64,000 nucleotides of DNA from Pedobacter nyackensis (GTDB taxonomy: Bacteria; Bacteroidota; Bacteroidia; Sphingobacteriales; Sphingobacteriaceae): positions 766,933-830,932 of the forward strand of contig NZ_FWYB01000001.1 in assembly GCF_900176505.1 (NCBI RefSeq). The letters are read 5' to 3'. Position numbers and translations under genes: made by a program. The notes below the pieces were generated by a model. The model searched no databases, was not told the DNA's origin, and was given only the letters and a program-made list of their open reading frames with translations. Each line of letters opens with the position of its first letter. The first letter of the stretch is position 1. Below, piece after piece: positions 37,845 through 46,445 of this stretch.

Positions 37845-40800
37845 TTAGAAACTTAAAGTCATTCCTGCACTATAGACTTTTAAAGGTGGAAGAAATCCAG
37901 AAAATCTAAATTCAGGGTCGCCTCCTTTGTATGGTGTAAAAGTCAAAAGGTTTTGACCTTGAAGAAAAAGTTTACATTTTACCTTATTTGCCATTTTTAA
38001 AGGCAAATCATAAGTTAAAGCAATGTTTTTTAGTCTTATAAAAGAACCGTCTTTTATTACAGCATCACTTTCGACATCCCTGTTGTATGCACTTACTGCC
38101 TCACTATTTAACCCCGTTGTATGCATTTGTGTGTCAGTTTGGTCGCCTGCTTGTTGCCAGGCATCTGTAATTGTTATACTTTGGTTATATGGACCACCGC
38201 CAGAAACATTTGATATGTAATCGTAATTTTCTTTTTTGACAAATTGAAATAAGAAATCTAATTGCCAATTTTTATATTCCAATTGGTTTTGAATGCCACC
38301 AAAAAATTTAGGTGTTAAATCTTTTACATTTTGTTTGTCCGAAGAAGTTATATTACCATCATTATTTGAATCTTCAAACTCATACAAACCTGTTTGCGGA
38401 TTAACACCATTAAATTTGTACAGTTTTATAATATCTAACGATTGACCAATTACATAACGATTGGCGTAAGTTGAACCTGCTAATCCAGGAAATGAAAGCA
38501 ATTTATTTTTAGCAACTGCAATGTTGAAATTTGTTGACCATTTAAAAGTTTGCTTATTGATGTTTACTGTATTTAAAGTGAACTCCAATCCAGAATTTTC
38601 AACACTTGCATTAAGGTTTGAATTTAGCGATGTAAAACCCGTTGTAGCAGGCATTGCAATACCTACTAATTGATCTGATGAACAATTACTGTAATAGGCA
38701 GTTGTAATAAAAATTCTGTCGTTAAAAAATCCTGTTTCTAAAGCTGCTTCAAATTTACGATTCGTTTCCCAACCAAAATTTGCATTAAATAAACGGGTTG
38801 GTTGTAATCCGATAACTCCTTGATAATTTCCACCAGTGCCAGCATACGTATCATAAAACTGGTAATCTCCTATTTGATCATTACCAGTTGTTCCATAACT
38901 TACTCTCACTTTTCCAAAACTTAATTTACTATTTTCCGGAACAAAATTTTCTTTACTAAAAATCCAGGCTGCTCCAACTGCTCCAAAATTTGCAAACTGT
39001 TTTCCTGGACCAAAACGACTTGAACCATCACGACGTCCGGTTAAATTAATAATATACTTTTCGTTGAAAGTGTAGTTTAAACGACCAAAAAAAGCTTGAT
39101 ATCGGTATAAAAAAGTATCACTATTTAATGTGTTCTTAGTAATTGCTGATGCAAAATTGTTAATCAAGTTGTTGTTTGAAAACCCAATTCCTGTTTGGAA
39201 TAAACGTTCTGAACTTTGTTGTTGCGCTGTCATTCCAATAAGCACATCAAGTTTATGCTTATTAAAGACTTTGTATCCTCTAATTTGCGGTTCTATAATC
39301 CATGATTGCCTGTTTGTTTGGTTCATGTGCATCACTGAATTGTCACTACCCACTTCATATACTGGATTGTATATCGTTGACGGAATGACACGGCTTTCAT
39401 TGATTTTTAGGTTTGTAAAACCTAAACTCGATTTGATTTCTAACCCTGGAATTATCTCATATGAAAGCAAACTATTTGCAATGAGGTCGTTCGTTTTTGA
39501 ATGATAGGTACTTTTTAATGTTGCTAATGGATTTTCGAAAGTATTGTTTTCCCAATTCAGATTTCCGTTTGCGTCATATAGCGCTGGAGCATTTGGAGCT
39601 AAATAGCGAGCCGTTAACGTTAAATCTGTTGCTGCTTGTAAGTTATCTTGCAACATATAGCTACTTGAAAAGTTGAGCTTGAATTTTTTATTTGTGGAAA
39701 CGTGATTGATGGAATTGGTCACTCCACCTTTTTTGTATCTGAAATCTGCAGGTAAAACTGTACCTTCTTTTCCATAATTCGCACTTACTAAATATTGTGT
39801 AGTTTCGCTACCGCCTGAAACACTTGTTTTGATATTATTAATAGTTGCAGTTCCTCCCAATAACGTTTTTTGCCAGTCTGTATAGCGATTTTGATCCCAA
39901 GTTCCGTTTACATCATAATCAGCATCAGAAATAGGAATTCCGTCATTTATAAATGCTTGTTGGCGCATTTGAAGATATTGTTGTGTATTCATTAAATCTA
40001 CAAACTTGGTTACCGAGCCAACTCCAGTTGATGAGGTAAGCGAAACATTTGTTTTTCCAGCTTTTCCTTTTTTAGTAGTAATTAATACTACCCCGTTTGC
40101 TCCTCGTGAACCATAAATTGCGGTTGCATCTGCATCTTTTAGAACTTCAATACTTTCAATATCGCTTGGATTGATACTATTTAATGGACTTGCCTGACTA
40201 GCCATAGCGGTTGAAGTTCCGGGTGAACCGATAGACTCGTTTGAGTATGGCACTCCATTAATAACATAAAGTGGTTCATTACCATTAAGCCGAATACTAT
40301 TTCGACCGCGAATTTTAATTTGAAAACCACCTCCAGGTGTTCCTCCGTCTTGAATGATATTAACTCCAGCTAACCTTCCTTGCATTGTTGCCAGCAGATT
40401 AGTTACAGGTTGCTTTTCAATATCTTTAGCTTTCATTTTTGCGATACTTCCCGTTCGTTCACTATCCTTAACTGTGTAGTATCCCGCATTAACAATTACC
40501 TCTTCCAGTTTTGCATCTGCCACAATCATAGTTAAAATGGCCATATCAGGTGCAGCCTCAACTTCTCGGGTTTGATATCCGATATAACTAATCACCAACT
40601 TATCCTTCTCTCCAACATTCTGCAAATAAAACTCACCCTTTTCATTAGTCTTTACAGATCTGCCGCTTCCCTTAATTACAACGGTTGCTCCTGACAAAGG
40701 CAAGCCTTCATTATCCACCACAACCCCACGAACATCAATAGCGGTAAAAGCAGCCACCACCTTATCCAGAAAGGAGGGTATTTTAGGTTTTAGCATAATA

Positions 40801-41138
40801 AACTTATCCTTTATGATGTAGGTAAGTTCTTGGTTTCTAAATACCTCTTCCAGGGCATCATTTAAGTTTTGACTTTTAACGTCTACACTTACTTTTTTAG
40901 CTCGGGTTACATCGTTAAAACTGAATATGAAATCATATCCTGTTTGTATACGGATTTTTTCGATCACGCTGCCAAGAGATGCGTTTTTTTCATTCAATGT
41001 AATCTTTTGGGCAAGAGTACCCGCACTAAGGTGCAGAAAAGCAGCTAATAATATAACGGTGGTTAATCGCATAATAAGCCATATTTTACGGGGAAACCGA
41101 TAGGGCATACCCGTCTTGTTTATGTAATTTTTGTACAT
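37845..41138 (-). CDS. SusC/RagA TonB-linked outer-membrane transporter with STN domain
   Basis: A 1097-residue protein. The order is: signal helix (WLIMRLTTVILLAAFLHLS), an STN secretin/TonB signalling domain (about 45-115), a carboxypeptidase-regulatory-like domain (about 134-215), a TonB box (EEVIVNAGYY), the plug (GRLAGVNI..GG..IRGRNS), and a 22-strand barrel ending in PLKVYSAGMTLSF. It imports a peptide or glycan through TonB energy. The STN domain, together with FecR and the sigma factor upstream, indicates outer-membrane-to-cytoplasm signalling that turns on the operon. The last two thirds appear more AT-rich than the first third. Confidence 0.94.
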   Translation of the reverse strand: MYKNYINKTGMPYRFPRKIWLIMRLTTVILLAAFLHLSAGTLAQKITLNEKNASLGSVIEKIRIQTGYDFIFSFNDVTRAKKVSVDVKSQNLNDALEEVFRNQELTYIIKDKFIMLKPKIPSFLDKVVAAFTAIDVRGVVVDNEGLPLSGATVVIKGSGRSVKTNEKGEFYLQNVGEKDKLVISYIGYQTREVEAAPDMAILTMIVADAKLEEVIVNAGYYTVKDSERTGSIAKMKAKDIEKQPVTNLLATMQGRLAGVNIIQDGGTPGGGFQIKIRGRNSIRLNGNEPLYVINGVPYSNESIGSPGTSTAMASQASPLNSINPSDIESIEVLKDADATAIYGSRGANGVVLITTKKGKAGKTNVSLTSSTGVGSVTKFVDLMNTQQYLQMRQQAFINDGIPISDADYDVNGTWDQNRYTDWQKTLLGGTATINNIKTSVSGGSETTQYLVSANYGKEGTVLPADFRYKKGGVTNSINHVSTNKKFKLNFSSSYMLQDNLQAATDLTLTARYLAPNAPALYDANGNLNWENNTFENPLATLKSTYHSKTNDLIANSLLSYEIIPGLEIKSSLGFTNLKINESRVIPSTIYNPVYEVGSDNSVMHMNQTNRQSWIIEPQIRGYKVFNKHKLDVLIGMTAQQQSSERLFQTGIGFSNNNLINNFASAITKNTLNSDTFLYRYQAFFGRLNYTFNEKYIINLTGRRDGSSRFGPGKQFANFGAVGAAWIFSKENFVPENSKLSFGKVRVSYGTTGNDQIGDYQFYDTYAGTGGNYQGVIGLQPTRLFNANFGWETNRKFEAALETGFFNDRIFITTAYYSNCSSDQLVGIAMPATTGFTSLNSNLNASVENSGLEFTLNTVNINKQTFKWSTNFNIAVAKNKLLSFPGLAGSTYANRYVIGQSLDIIKLYKFNGVNPQTGLYEFEDSNNDGNITSSDKQNVKDLTPKFFGGIQNQLEYKNWQLDFLFQFVKKENYDYISNVSGGGPYNQSITITDAWQQAGDQTDTQMHTTGLNSEAVSAYNRDVESDAVIKDGSFIRLKNIALTYDLPLKMANKVKCKLFLQGQNLLTFTPYKGGDPEFRFSGFLPPLKVYSAGMTLSF

Positions 41139-41343
41139 TTACTTTTAGTTTGGTTAAGCAGTGTGTCTTTAGTTTCGAAGCCGGAGACACCTGCGCCTTT
41201 AGTTGATAATTTAATTATTGATGCCAAACATAAACCAGGTTCCGGAAACGGGATCTGGTTTTTTAGCCTTAAGGGTCGTTTTTGTAATATTTCATCATGC
41301 TGTTGTTTTTTGTTGATTTTGTATATTGATTTCTGTGGCTGAT

Positions 41344-42531
41344 TTACCTACTAACGTAAACCCGTTTTCCCTCTACTTTAAAATGTACATTTCCTGCGAT
41401 CACAATTCCTTCTAGTACACTGGAAATATTCCGTGAACGTGAAATAACCGCAGTTAAAGGAATATCCCTGGGTGCATCATAGGCGTATTCTACCTCTACA
41501 TCATACCAACGTGCTACTTTCCGCATAATACTTTCCAAAGGTTCGGCCCTGAAGACGAAATCACCATCCTTCCAGGCAACGGCCTCAGTTACATCTACCG
41601 TTTTAACTGTTATCTGGTTAGCGCCGGTTAGCTCGGCTTGCTGTCCCGGTCTTAGTATTTTGTTGCTATTTTGTGCACGAACCTTAATGGAGCCTTCCAA
41701 TAAAGTTGTCTTTATTGCTTGCTCGTCTTTGTATGCGCTTATATTGAAATGCGTACCCAAAACTTCCACCTCCTGCTTATCCGTTATTACTATAAAAGGA
41801 TGCTTTTTATCTTTAGAAATTTCAAAATAAGCTTCACCGGTTAGTGTGACCCTGCGCACTCCATGCTCATTTAGAGCAGTTGCATACGTTAGCTTTGAAG
41901 CAGCATTGAGTACAACTAAAGATCCATCAGGCAAACGCACCCGGTAGGTCTCTCCGTTAGCAGTAGAAAGTGTATTGGTTTTATTGATTTCAGGATTGCC
42001 TTGATCCTTAATTTCGTAAACGATCTGCCCGTCAGCAGTTTTGGAGATGCTTAATCCCGCTTCTTTAACTAGCTCGCCATTCAATGCGTCAGACAATACG
42101 ATCTGCTTGCCATTGGCTAAAGTTAAAGTTGCAGTATTTTTGCCTGGAGCAATATCGTTAACGTATCGAGAGCCTGAAACCAGTTCAGGATGACGAGATG
42201 TGTTTGTATAGTAGAATAACCCTGCAGCAATAACCAAAAGAATAGCAGCAGCGGCAGCAATGCGAGGCCATAAACGACTTTTATTAATCCTTTGCCCAAT
42301 TATTAAAGGCTGTGGTTGTGCAATAATGCACTGCTCGATTTGATTTGCATGCGCTGCTTTCATAGCAGGTATGTCATCATCTTTAACCTCCCAAAGTCCA
42401 TCTACCAATTCCTGAAAGAAATGATCATTGCTCAAATTCAGTCCCAAATCTTCCCATTCCAAACGTTCGTCTGCTGTCAGCTCATTTTTAACGTACCTTT
42501 CGTAAAGGTAATTCGCTCTTTCTTTTTTCAT
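41344..42531 (-). CDS. FecR-family anti-sigma protein
   Basis: A protein of about 395 residues from ATG at 42531; a TTG two codons earlier is less likely. A soluble N-terminal anti-sigma region, one membrane helix (WPRIAAAAAILLVIAAGLF), the FecR domain (YRVRLPDGSLVVLNAASKL) and a C-terminal DUF4974-type domain (MRKVARWYDVEVEYAY) follow in order. It holds the ECF sigma factor until SusC signals through the STN domain. Just after the membrane helix, the coding sequence carries a short repeat encoding SRHPELVSGS (see repeat at 42165-42200). Confidence 0.92.
   Translation of the reverse strand: MKKERANYLYERYVKNELTADERLEWEDLGLNLSNDHFFQELVDGLWEVKDDDIPAMKAAHANQIEQCIIAQPQPLIIGQRINKSRLWPRIAAAAAILLVIAAGLFYYTNTSRHPELVSGSRYVNDIAPGKNTATLTLANGKQIVLSDALNGELVKEAGLSISKTADGQIVYEIKDQGNPEINKTNTLSTANGETYRVRLPDGSLVVLNAASKLTYATALNEHGVRRVTLTGEAYFEISKDKKHPFIVITDKQEVEVLGTHFNISAYKDEQAIKTTLLEGSIKVRAQNSNKILRPGQQAELTGANQITVKTVDVTEAVAWKDGDFVFRAEPLESIMRKVARWYDVEVEYAYDAPRDIPLTAVISRSRNISSVLEGIVIAGNVHFKVEGKRVYVSR
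42165..42200. repeat. palindromic repeat inserted in FecR coding region
   Basis: The bases include the hairpin CCTGAA-ACCAG-TTCAGG (42173-42189). On the minus strand this reads CGTCATCCTGAACTGG, a form of a palindromic element I know to recur between and within genes of many bacteria. Here it codes SRHPELVSGSRY in frame, just outside the membrane helix of FecR, where a flexible linker tolerates it. Whether it is multicopy in this genome cannot be seen. Confidence 0.5.
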
Positions 42532-42621
42532 TTTCAAGGGATTTCAGTGCATTAATTAACATCTCCTTAAATAATAAGTAGAACTCCGAAGGCAATCGAG
42601 GTAGTGAAAAGGAAATATTTT

Positions 42622-43212
42622 TTAAAGCAATCTGAAAATAACCACAAGGGCAGCAATATCGGAATGATTGGAGAGGTGATTTCTCAGAAATTTCAAGGCC
42701 TGTTTCATGTGTGATTGTACAGTGCCGTGAGAAATGTTTAATCTTTCGGCAGCTTCTTCGTATTTAAGCCCTTCCTGATAACAAAGTTGGTAAACCAGCT
42801 TTTGCTGCTGGGGGAGGAGTGCTATGGCATCATCCAGGAGCTTACGCGACTCTTTATATAGAATACCTTCCTCGGTTTCATTATGACTATCAATATGAGA
42901 TGATGTCAAATCTTTTATTGCTCGTTCTTCAATTGCTTTTCGGCGAAATAAGGCAATGACCTTGCGCTTAGCAATTGTTTTAAGGTAAGCATCTAAATTA
43001 TTAATATCCTTAAGTTTTTCACCGCCCTGCCATATAAAAAGCATTGTTTCCTGAACAACCTCTTCTGCAGGTTCTTCCGTGCACAATAAACGGTAAGCAA
43101 ATTTGTAGATTTTATCGTAGTACAGCTGATAAATGGTATTAAATGCATGCTGATCTCCTTCGGCAATTCTGCCTAGCAACTCGCTTTCATTAAGAAGATG
43201 TTTAACATCCAT
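42622..43212 (-). CDS. ECF RNA polymerase sigma factor
   Basis: A 196-residue sigma-70 factor of the extracytoplasmic-function type. Region 2 holds FNTIYQLYYDKIYKFAYR and EEVVQETMLFIW. Region 4 is the helix-turn-helix LKYEEAAERLNISHGTVQSH. It belongs to the group paired with FecR and SusC in Bacteroidota. It lies 90 bp upstream of the FecR gene on the same strand. It should drive the SusC/SusD operon when the substrate binds. Confidence 0.93.
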   Translation of the reverse strand: MDVKHLLNESELLGRIAEGDQHAFNTIYQLYYDKIYKFAYRLLCTEEPAEEVVQETMLFIWQGGEKLKDINNLDAYLKTIAKRKVIALFRRKAIEERAIKDLTSSHIDSHNETEEGILYKESRKLLDDAIALLPQQQKLVYQLCYQEGLKYEEAAERLNISHGTVQSHMKQALKFLRNHLSNHSDIAALVVIFRLL

Positions 43213-43559
43213 TTTAATATATCCCTAAATTTACCAGATTTTCAAAGCAATATTAGATAAAATGGTTAACATTAACCGCTTAATTGTATATTTCACCGAA
43301 AGTCATCTCCGTTATATCCACTCAGAATGTTTTTTGACCTTTTGAAGTACAAGGTAATATAAATATTTATACAGGAACCGCTAGACTATCATAATACCAA
43401 ATGGCAACCTATCATTGAATTAATGCTTATGCCGAATAATATCTTGAATAGCCATCACCCGCTAACCATACTATCTTCTGATGTATCCGTCCGACCAAGT
43501 ACATCTTGAATGGATGATTTTCTGGTTTTAGCTTTGCCAGTATAAAAAATTTGAAGGAA
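43213..43559. other. intergenic gap, no gene seen
   Basis: The 347 bp upstream of the sigma-factor gene contain its promoter but no supported gene. A short minus-strand frame (LKPENHPFKMYLVGRIHQ) near 43450-43540 looks faintly coding but is unrecognised. Confidence 0.35.
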
Positions 43560-43645
43560 AAGCGCAGCGCCATGTCAGCCATGATCGAAGATTGGCAATC
43601 CAGCGGCAAGTCAAAGAAGCAATATTGTTTGGAAAAGGGTATTAC
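43560..43645 (+). mobile_element. IS66 small-orf scrap
   Basis: About 28 codons (SAMIEDWQSSGKSKKQYC, then LEKGIT) match the start of the IS66-type accessory protein (WxxSGxSxxxFCxxxGI). The frame then breaks abruptly into other sequence at about 43640, where a 22-bp piece of the 15829 gene begins. No other IS66 gene is near. Confidence 0.6.
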
Positions 43646-43658
43646 AGATTTGTACCAG

Positions 43659-43954
43659 CCAATAAATGGCGTAGCCGTACTGCTGAAGATCTGTTTAAAA
43701 GTAGTTCAATTCATAATGTACGCTCTGCAGGTACAGCTTCAAGCGCACAGGTTAAGGTTTCAGAAAAACTCCTTATCTGGGCTGAACTCATCTTAGTTAT
43801 GGAAAAACGACATAGAGACCAACTCAGGGAAAAGTTTTCAGTAGCTATGGAAGATAAGGAGATAATCGTTTTGAACATCCCAGATGAATACCAGTATATG
43901 GATGAGGAACTTATTGAAATACTTAAAACATCTGTGGAACCGTATTTAGGCTAA
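43659..43954 (+). pseudogene. low-molecular-weight protein tyrosine phosphatase-like, N-truncated
   Basis: The frame starts inside the protein at NKWRSRTAEDLF, the phosphate-loop region, then runs RSAGTASSAQVKVSEKLL and VMEKRHRDQL to SVEPYLG. It matches a family of small predicted phosphotyrosine phosphatases. The first eight or so residues, with the catalytic Cys of the usual LFVCSxNKWRS, are missing and replaced by YYRFVPA. It should be inactive. The join lies exactly where the 22-bp shared piece ends. Confidence 0.72.
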
Positions 43955-43996
43955 TAAAAACATATGGAGATTCATAGTGGTATAAACAGATAAATC

Positions 43997-44374
43997 ATGG
44001 ATAATAAACTAACAGAAAACAACATCCTGGAACAGGAAAACAAACCTTACAGCGCAATCAAAGATGGCAATATCACCTTGCTTGACCAGTTGCTGCATGA
44101 TGACCTGTTGTTCATTCTCCCAAGCGGGGAAACAATAACCAAGGAGATCGATCTGGATACTTATCGCGATGGTGCATTAAAGGTTGACGAACTTCTACCA
44201 GAAATTGAAAACCTAAATATTATCGATGATATGGCGGTGATCACATTGACAATGAAATTGAACGGAAAGTTTAATGACGTACCGTTTGAAGCTAACTATC
44301 GCTATATCAGGTTTTGGAAAAAATTCGGTGATGGGATTAAAGTAGTAGGCGGAAGCGGAATAGCTATTTTTTAG
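43997..44374 (+). CDS. NTF2-like (DUF4440/SnoaL-type) protein, copy 2
   Basis: A 125-residue protein almost identical to the 29929 gene, with a few changes (N for S near residue 9, P for L at 18, L for S near 28). The homology begins about 35 bp before the start codon (CATATGGAGA) and ends at the stop codon. The duplicate lies next to a different neighbour, a converging oxidoreductase gene with which it overlaps by 4 bp. One copy is probably a recent segmental duplication. Confidence 0.75.
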   Translation: MDNKLTENNILEQENKPYSAIKDGNITLLDQLLHDDLLFILPSGETITKEIDLDTYRDGALKVDELLPEIENLNIIDDMAVITLTMKLNGKFNDVPFEANYRYIRFWKKFGDGIKVVGGSGIAIF

Positions 44375-45105
44375 TCCCGAAATCCCTTTAGCCATGCCGG
44401 AAAGTCTGCTGCCATTAGCAATTGATCGGAATGATGTTTCCCTATAATCAACTCATGCATCTCGGACCAATCTGTTCCCATAGCAACTACCCTTTTTTTG
44501 AGTTCAGCCAAATTGATATCCCTGCAATAAACGGTAGAACCCGGCTGCTGCCTCCAGGATTGAGCAATCGTCCCTATATCAAGCGGATCGAAACCTAAAT
44601 CATCTACCAGCTGAAACACAATTTCCTTTGCCCTGGCATCATCACCAGAAACAGCCAGAGCGATACGATTTCTATCACCTTTAGGCCTGCCCAGATCATT
44701 CAGGCTTGTCGCAAAAATGGAATTAAACACCTTTACCACCGAAATACCCAATTGCTCCTGCATCCACAAACTATCAATACCGCTTTGTTCAAGTTCCGGC
44801 AGCACTCCATCACGTAGGTCTGGATAATAATTACCCGTATCAATGACAACCACATCTTTGGGAAGACGCTTAAACAAATTTTTTGGAAGATCCGGAATAC
44901 TCTTTTGAGGGATGGCAACAACAATCAATTCTTTGTTTTTTACTACTTCTTCTACAGTAGCTGCCTCAGCTCCGGTTTCCTCAGCAAGCTGCTTTAAAGA
45001 AGCCGGGCCCCGGGAGTTAGCAATCGAAACGCTATGTCCCAGCTTAACAAATTTTGTTGCCAGGCAACTTCCTATCTGGCCTGAACCAATAATACCTATA
45101 TTCAT
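44371..45105 (-). CDS. NADPH-dependent F420 reductase-like oxidoreductase
   Basis: A 244-residue protein with the Rossmann dinucleotide motif GIIGSGQIG (4-12) and NSRGP, which reads the 2'-phosphate of NADP. The central VVAIPQKS and VIDTGNYYP match the F420-dependent NADP reductase/NAD-binding-2 family. It is probably an NADP-dependent oxidoreductase; the true substrate is not clear because most Bacteroidota lack F420. It is third in an operon after an SRPBCC gene and an ArsR regulator. Confidence 0.78.
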   Translation of the reverse strand: MNIGIIGSGQIGSCLATKFVKLGHSVSIANSRGPASLKQLAEETGAEAATVEEVVKNKELIVVAIPQKSIPDLPKNLFKRLPKDVVVIDTGNYYPDLRDGVLPELEQSGIDSLWMQEQLGISVVKVFNSIFATSLNDLGRPKGDRNRIALAVSGDDARAKEIVFQLVDDLGFDPLDIGTIAQSWRQQPGSTVYCRDINLAELKKRVVAMGTDWSEMHELIIGKHHSDQLLMAADFPAWLKGFRD

Positions 45106-45134
45106 AATTTCGTGTTTTAAAAATGCACCTATTT

Positions 45135-45470
45135 TTAGTTAGGTAATCTCTTATTTAATAACGCTTCCAGCTTTTTCAATTTAGATGCCCAGAACTCATC
45201 GAAATAAGAGATCCAGGCTTGCAGCTCTTCAAAACCATCCTTTTTCAAGGTGCAATACCGTTCCCGGCCAATATCCTGAATAGAAATAAATCCCGCAGTT
45301 TCCAATATCTTAATATGCTTTGAAACCGCAGGACGGCTCATGTCAAAATTATCTGCCAGGTTATTTATAGTCAGACTATCCTCCAACAGCAACATCAGCA
45401 TCTTTCTCCTGTTTGGATCACCGATCACCTGGAAGGCATCAAGACTTGGTATCGCCATATACTGAAGCAT
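45135..45470 (-). CDS. ArsR-family HTH regulator
   Basis: A 111-residue winged-helix protein: FQVIGDPNRRKMLMLLLE, then the recognition helix DMSRPAVSKHIKILETAG, then the wing IGRERYCTL. It lacks the metal-binding cysteines of true ArsR and belongs to the type that pairs with SRPBCC (AHSA1) proteins. Its start overlaps the SRPBCC gene by 32 bp, so the two are coupled. It should bind the GTAAC palindromes upstream of the operon and repress its own transcription. Confidence 0.88.
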   Translation of the reverse strand: MLQYMAIPSLDAFQVIGDPNRRKMLMLLLEDSLTINNLADNFDMSRPAVSKHIKILETAGFISIQDIGRERYCTLKKDGFEELQAWISYFDEFWASKLKKLEALLNKRLPN

Positions 45471-45891
45471 TTAAAAGTTCGTCGATTTTGTTGAGTTTTT
45501 CGACCCAACCATGATTCAGGCCATTGTAGAAATCCAAATTCTCTTTTTTCGCGAAACCACTATGTTCCAGGAAAACCTCGGTACCCTTGTCTGCTTGCTG
45601 CAATTGCCATACAACGACAGAATCAAGGTTAATCTCGCCACCACCAGGGCCACTGCTCCAGGAATAAGAAAGCTTTTTAAAGGGAATGATCTCTAATACC
45701 TTGCAATAGAAGATCCCGTCAAAATCCAGACTCGGTATCGGATTGGTTCTGAATTGAAAGTCATGCCCTAGCACGGGCTGAAAATCATTTTTCATGAGCC
45801 ACAGCTCCATTAGCTCAGCTTTGGTCAGGTATTCCCAAACCATCTCAGTTGGGTGGGGGAAATAAAATTGGTGTTTAATGGTCCTTTTCAT
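45439..45891 (-). CDS. SRPBCC (AHSA1-type) ligand-binding protein
   Basis: A 150-residue protein with the helix-grip fold of AHSA1/START-like proteins: HPTEMVWEYLTKAELMELW at the start, LSYSWSSGPG in the middle and HGWVEKLNKIDELL in the last helix. It binds a hydrophobic ligand in a cavity or acts as a small enzyme. It is the first gene of an operon with ArsR and the NADP oxidoreductase. The operon begins 6 bp downstream of two palindromes. Confidence 0.88.
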   Translation of the reverse strand: MKRTIKHQFYFPHPTEMVWEYLTKAELMELWLMKNDFQPVLGHDFQFRTNPIPSLDFDGIFYCKVLEIIPFKKLSYSWSSGPGGGEINLDSVVVWQLQQADKGTEVFLEHSGFAKKENLDFYNGLNHGWVEKLNKIDELLNASVYGDTKS

Positions 45892-45896
45892 AATTA

Positions 45897-45912
45897 GTAA
45901 CTTTGAAGTTAC
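45897..45912. promoter_or_regulatory. ArsR operator, proximal site
   Basis: GTAACTTTGAAGTTAC, a perfect 6-bp inverted repeat with a 4-bp centre, lies just before the start codon of the SRPBCC gene. An identical half-site arrangement recurs 28 bp further upstream. Sites of this shape are usual targets of dimeric ArsR proteins. The assignment is inferred from position and symmetry. Confidence 0.65.
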
Positions 45913-45924
45913 TCAAATATATAA

Positions 45925-45940
45925 GTAACTTGTGAGTTAC
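45925..45940. promoter_or_regulatory. ArsR operator, distal site
   Basis: GTAACTTGTGAGTTAC shares both half-sites (GTAACT and AGTTAC) with the site at 45897 and differs only in the centre. Two such sites allow cooperative binding of two regulator dimers across the promoter of the SRPBCC-ArsR-oxidoreductase operon. Confidence 0.6.
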
Positions 45941-46445
45941 GCAAATGTTTTTAACAAAAAAAAAAACTAAAACCCTATAGTATGGATATTATGGGTAATG
46001 AACGGCATTTCAAAGTTGTCGTGCCTTTTTTCTTTTGGAAAAGCCGTGAGGGCGAGCTTCGAATGATGGTTTCATATAATTATAGGCACGGTTTCGCCTG
46101 TATATCCAATACTTATATCTCGCTGTTTTCTTAAGTTTTCTTTTGGGGTATTCTATGAAATCAAACCTCCTCTGCGAAGTAATGTAAAGATTCTTGGTCA
46201 TGGAGGCGTCGGTTTTCCCTCTAAAATTTCTTACATAAAAAAATATATATTTTGTTTTATTATTTTCTTTTATGTATATATGTATATACAATGTTTTTTT
46301 TTGTCGGCAATAAGCTGATTATCATGTGGTTTTTGGCATTAAAAAAGACAATTAAAAGTATTTAAGACACAAGAGATATCCTGGATTCAGAGGTACTATA
46401 TTTATCAACTGCTCCCTAAAAATAAAATTATTTAACGCCTCAAAC
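45941..46445. other. 505-bp gap between two divergent units, no gene
   Basis: This holds the promoter region for the peptide cluster that begins at 46446. A 93-codon minus-strand frame at 46010-46291 (rich in Lys, Arg and Tyr) has no protein family and is probably chance. The T/A-rich stretch around 46230-46310 could be a promoter. No clear hairpin was found. Confidence 0.4.

Noticed and set aside
46010..46291. A 93-codon minus-strand open frame in the gap before the peptide cluster.
   Set aside because: Very rich in Lys, Arg and Tyr, no family, and lies in a promoter region between divergent units.
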